Source: Paraeggerthella hongkongensis
Lineage (GTDB): Bacteria; Actinomycetota; Coriobacteriia; Coriobacteriales; Eggerthellaceae
Direction: 5' to 3'
Assembly (NCBI RefSeq): GCF_003340345.1
Contig: NZ_PPTQ01000007.1
Location: 62,001-126,000, forward strand
Length of the DNA stretch: 64,000 nucleotides
Shown one piece after another: positions 63,812-64,000 of the stretch; the stretch's first letter is position 1; the number at the start of each line of letters is the position of its first letter. The position numbers and the translations under genes are program-made. The notes beneath the pieces are model-generated. The model searched no databases, was not told the origin of the DNA, and saw only the letters and a program-made list of their open reading frames with translations.

Positions 63812-64000
63812 ATGGACGAGAATTCGAAGTGCTCCAATCACGGGGGCGAAGGCATCGAGGCGGCGGCGAATCGGATCGTCGACGAGCCTGCGCTCGACGC
63901 CAACGTGCTGCTCTACGAAAAGCTCGTCGCGCTTCAGCACCTGCTTATACGAAGACGGTTCTCGGTCGAAGGCGGAAGTCCTTTGGCCGATCCGACGCGC
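63812..64000 (+). CDS. Probable MarR-family regulator, N-terminal part (runs off the window)
   Basis: An open frame of 63 codons starts MDENSKCSNHGGEG with GGGGGAG just upstream and continues past the window edge. The segment LLYEKLVALQHLLIRRRF followed by SPLADPTR resembles the N-terminus of MarR-type regulators in this group. The DNA-binding domain itself would lie outside the window, so the family call is tentative. Confidence 0.55.
   Translation, partial: MDENSKCSNHGGEGIEAAANRIVDEPALDANVLLYEKLVALQHLLIRRRFSVEGGSPLADPTR

Overview
The window is high-GC DNA with dense genes, frequent GTG/TTG starts and short intergenic gaps. Gene content (FmdE-associated Fec-type transporter, DUF3793 protein, double BcrAD-type activase, HxxxDG acyltransferase with a DUF6320-like partner, Trep_Strep ECF protein) suggests an anaerobic gut actinobacterium of the Coriobacteriia, most likely Eggerthellaceae. 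That placement is inference from content and style; no rRNA or other taxonomic marker is present. I found no tRNA, rRNA, intact transposase, CRISPR array or prophage.

Layout. 0.1-7.7 kb: housekeeping genes (dnaE, truA, asnB) and a TetR regulator. 7.9-15.9 kb: an iron-box-controlled uptake locus made of two IrtA/IrtB-like ABC half-transporters, an AraC regulator, and an ECF module (Trep_Strep S component, EcfT, double ATPase). 16-29.4 kb: a Crp-family regulator, a Tat-exported protein and a 1309-residue surface protein sharing a NEAT-like repeat, then an operon of a lipoprotein receptor, a permease with a Met-rich extension, an ATPase, a small DUF1858-like protein and a 1320-residue double activase. 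29.4-37.8 kb: a MacB/FtsX-type ABC pair, a rhomboid protease, a three-gene hydrolase/acyltransferase/membrane-protein operon and a QueD-like protein. 37.9-45.5 kb: a DtxR-family regulator with a possible small RNA in front, an FmdE protein with a Fec-type importer, and a FeoA-FeoB fusion. 45.6-53 kb: a two-component system interleaved with an ABC exporter, an AraC/MATE divergent pair and a thioredoxin-reductase-like flavoprotein lacking its CxxC. 53.4-64 kb: thrH, a CPC-type metal ATPase with a CsoR operator, MFS-csoR, a flavodoxin/DUF3793 pair, acs, a MerR regulator and the start of a probable MarR gene.

The unifying theme is iron. Sites resembling the DtxR/IdeR box (TTAGGTTAGGCTAACCTAA) lie in front of the ABC uptake locus, the ECF module, the Crp-like gene, the NEAT-like genes, the MacB-like pair, the DtxR gene, the AraC/MATE pair and the DUF3793-flavodoxin pair. 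Read together, the window looks like an iron/haem acquisition and iron-sparing island under its own DtxR-type regulator. A second, different operator (direct repeats of GTGTTACGAA, 20 bp apart) links the FmdE/Fec importer, its distant receptor gene and possibly feoAB.

The intergenic DNA is also notable. Two ~214-228 bp elements with ~40-50 bp terminal inverted repeats, a third 154 bp element with 28 bp inverted ends, a cluster of perfect palindromes at 41.2-41.4 kb and several tandem repeats look like non-autonomous or palindromic repeat families.
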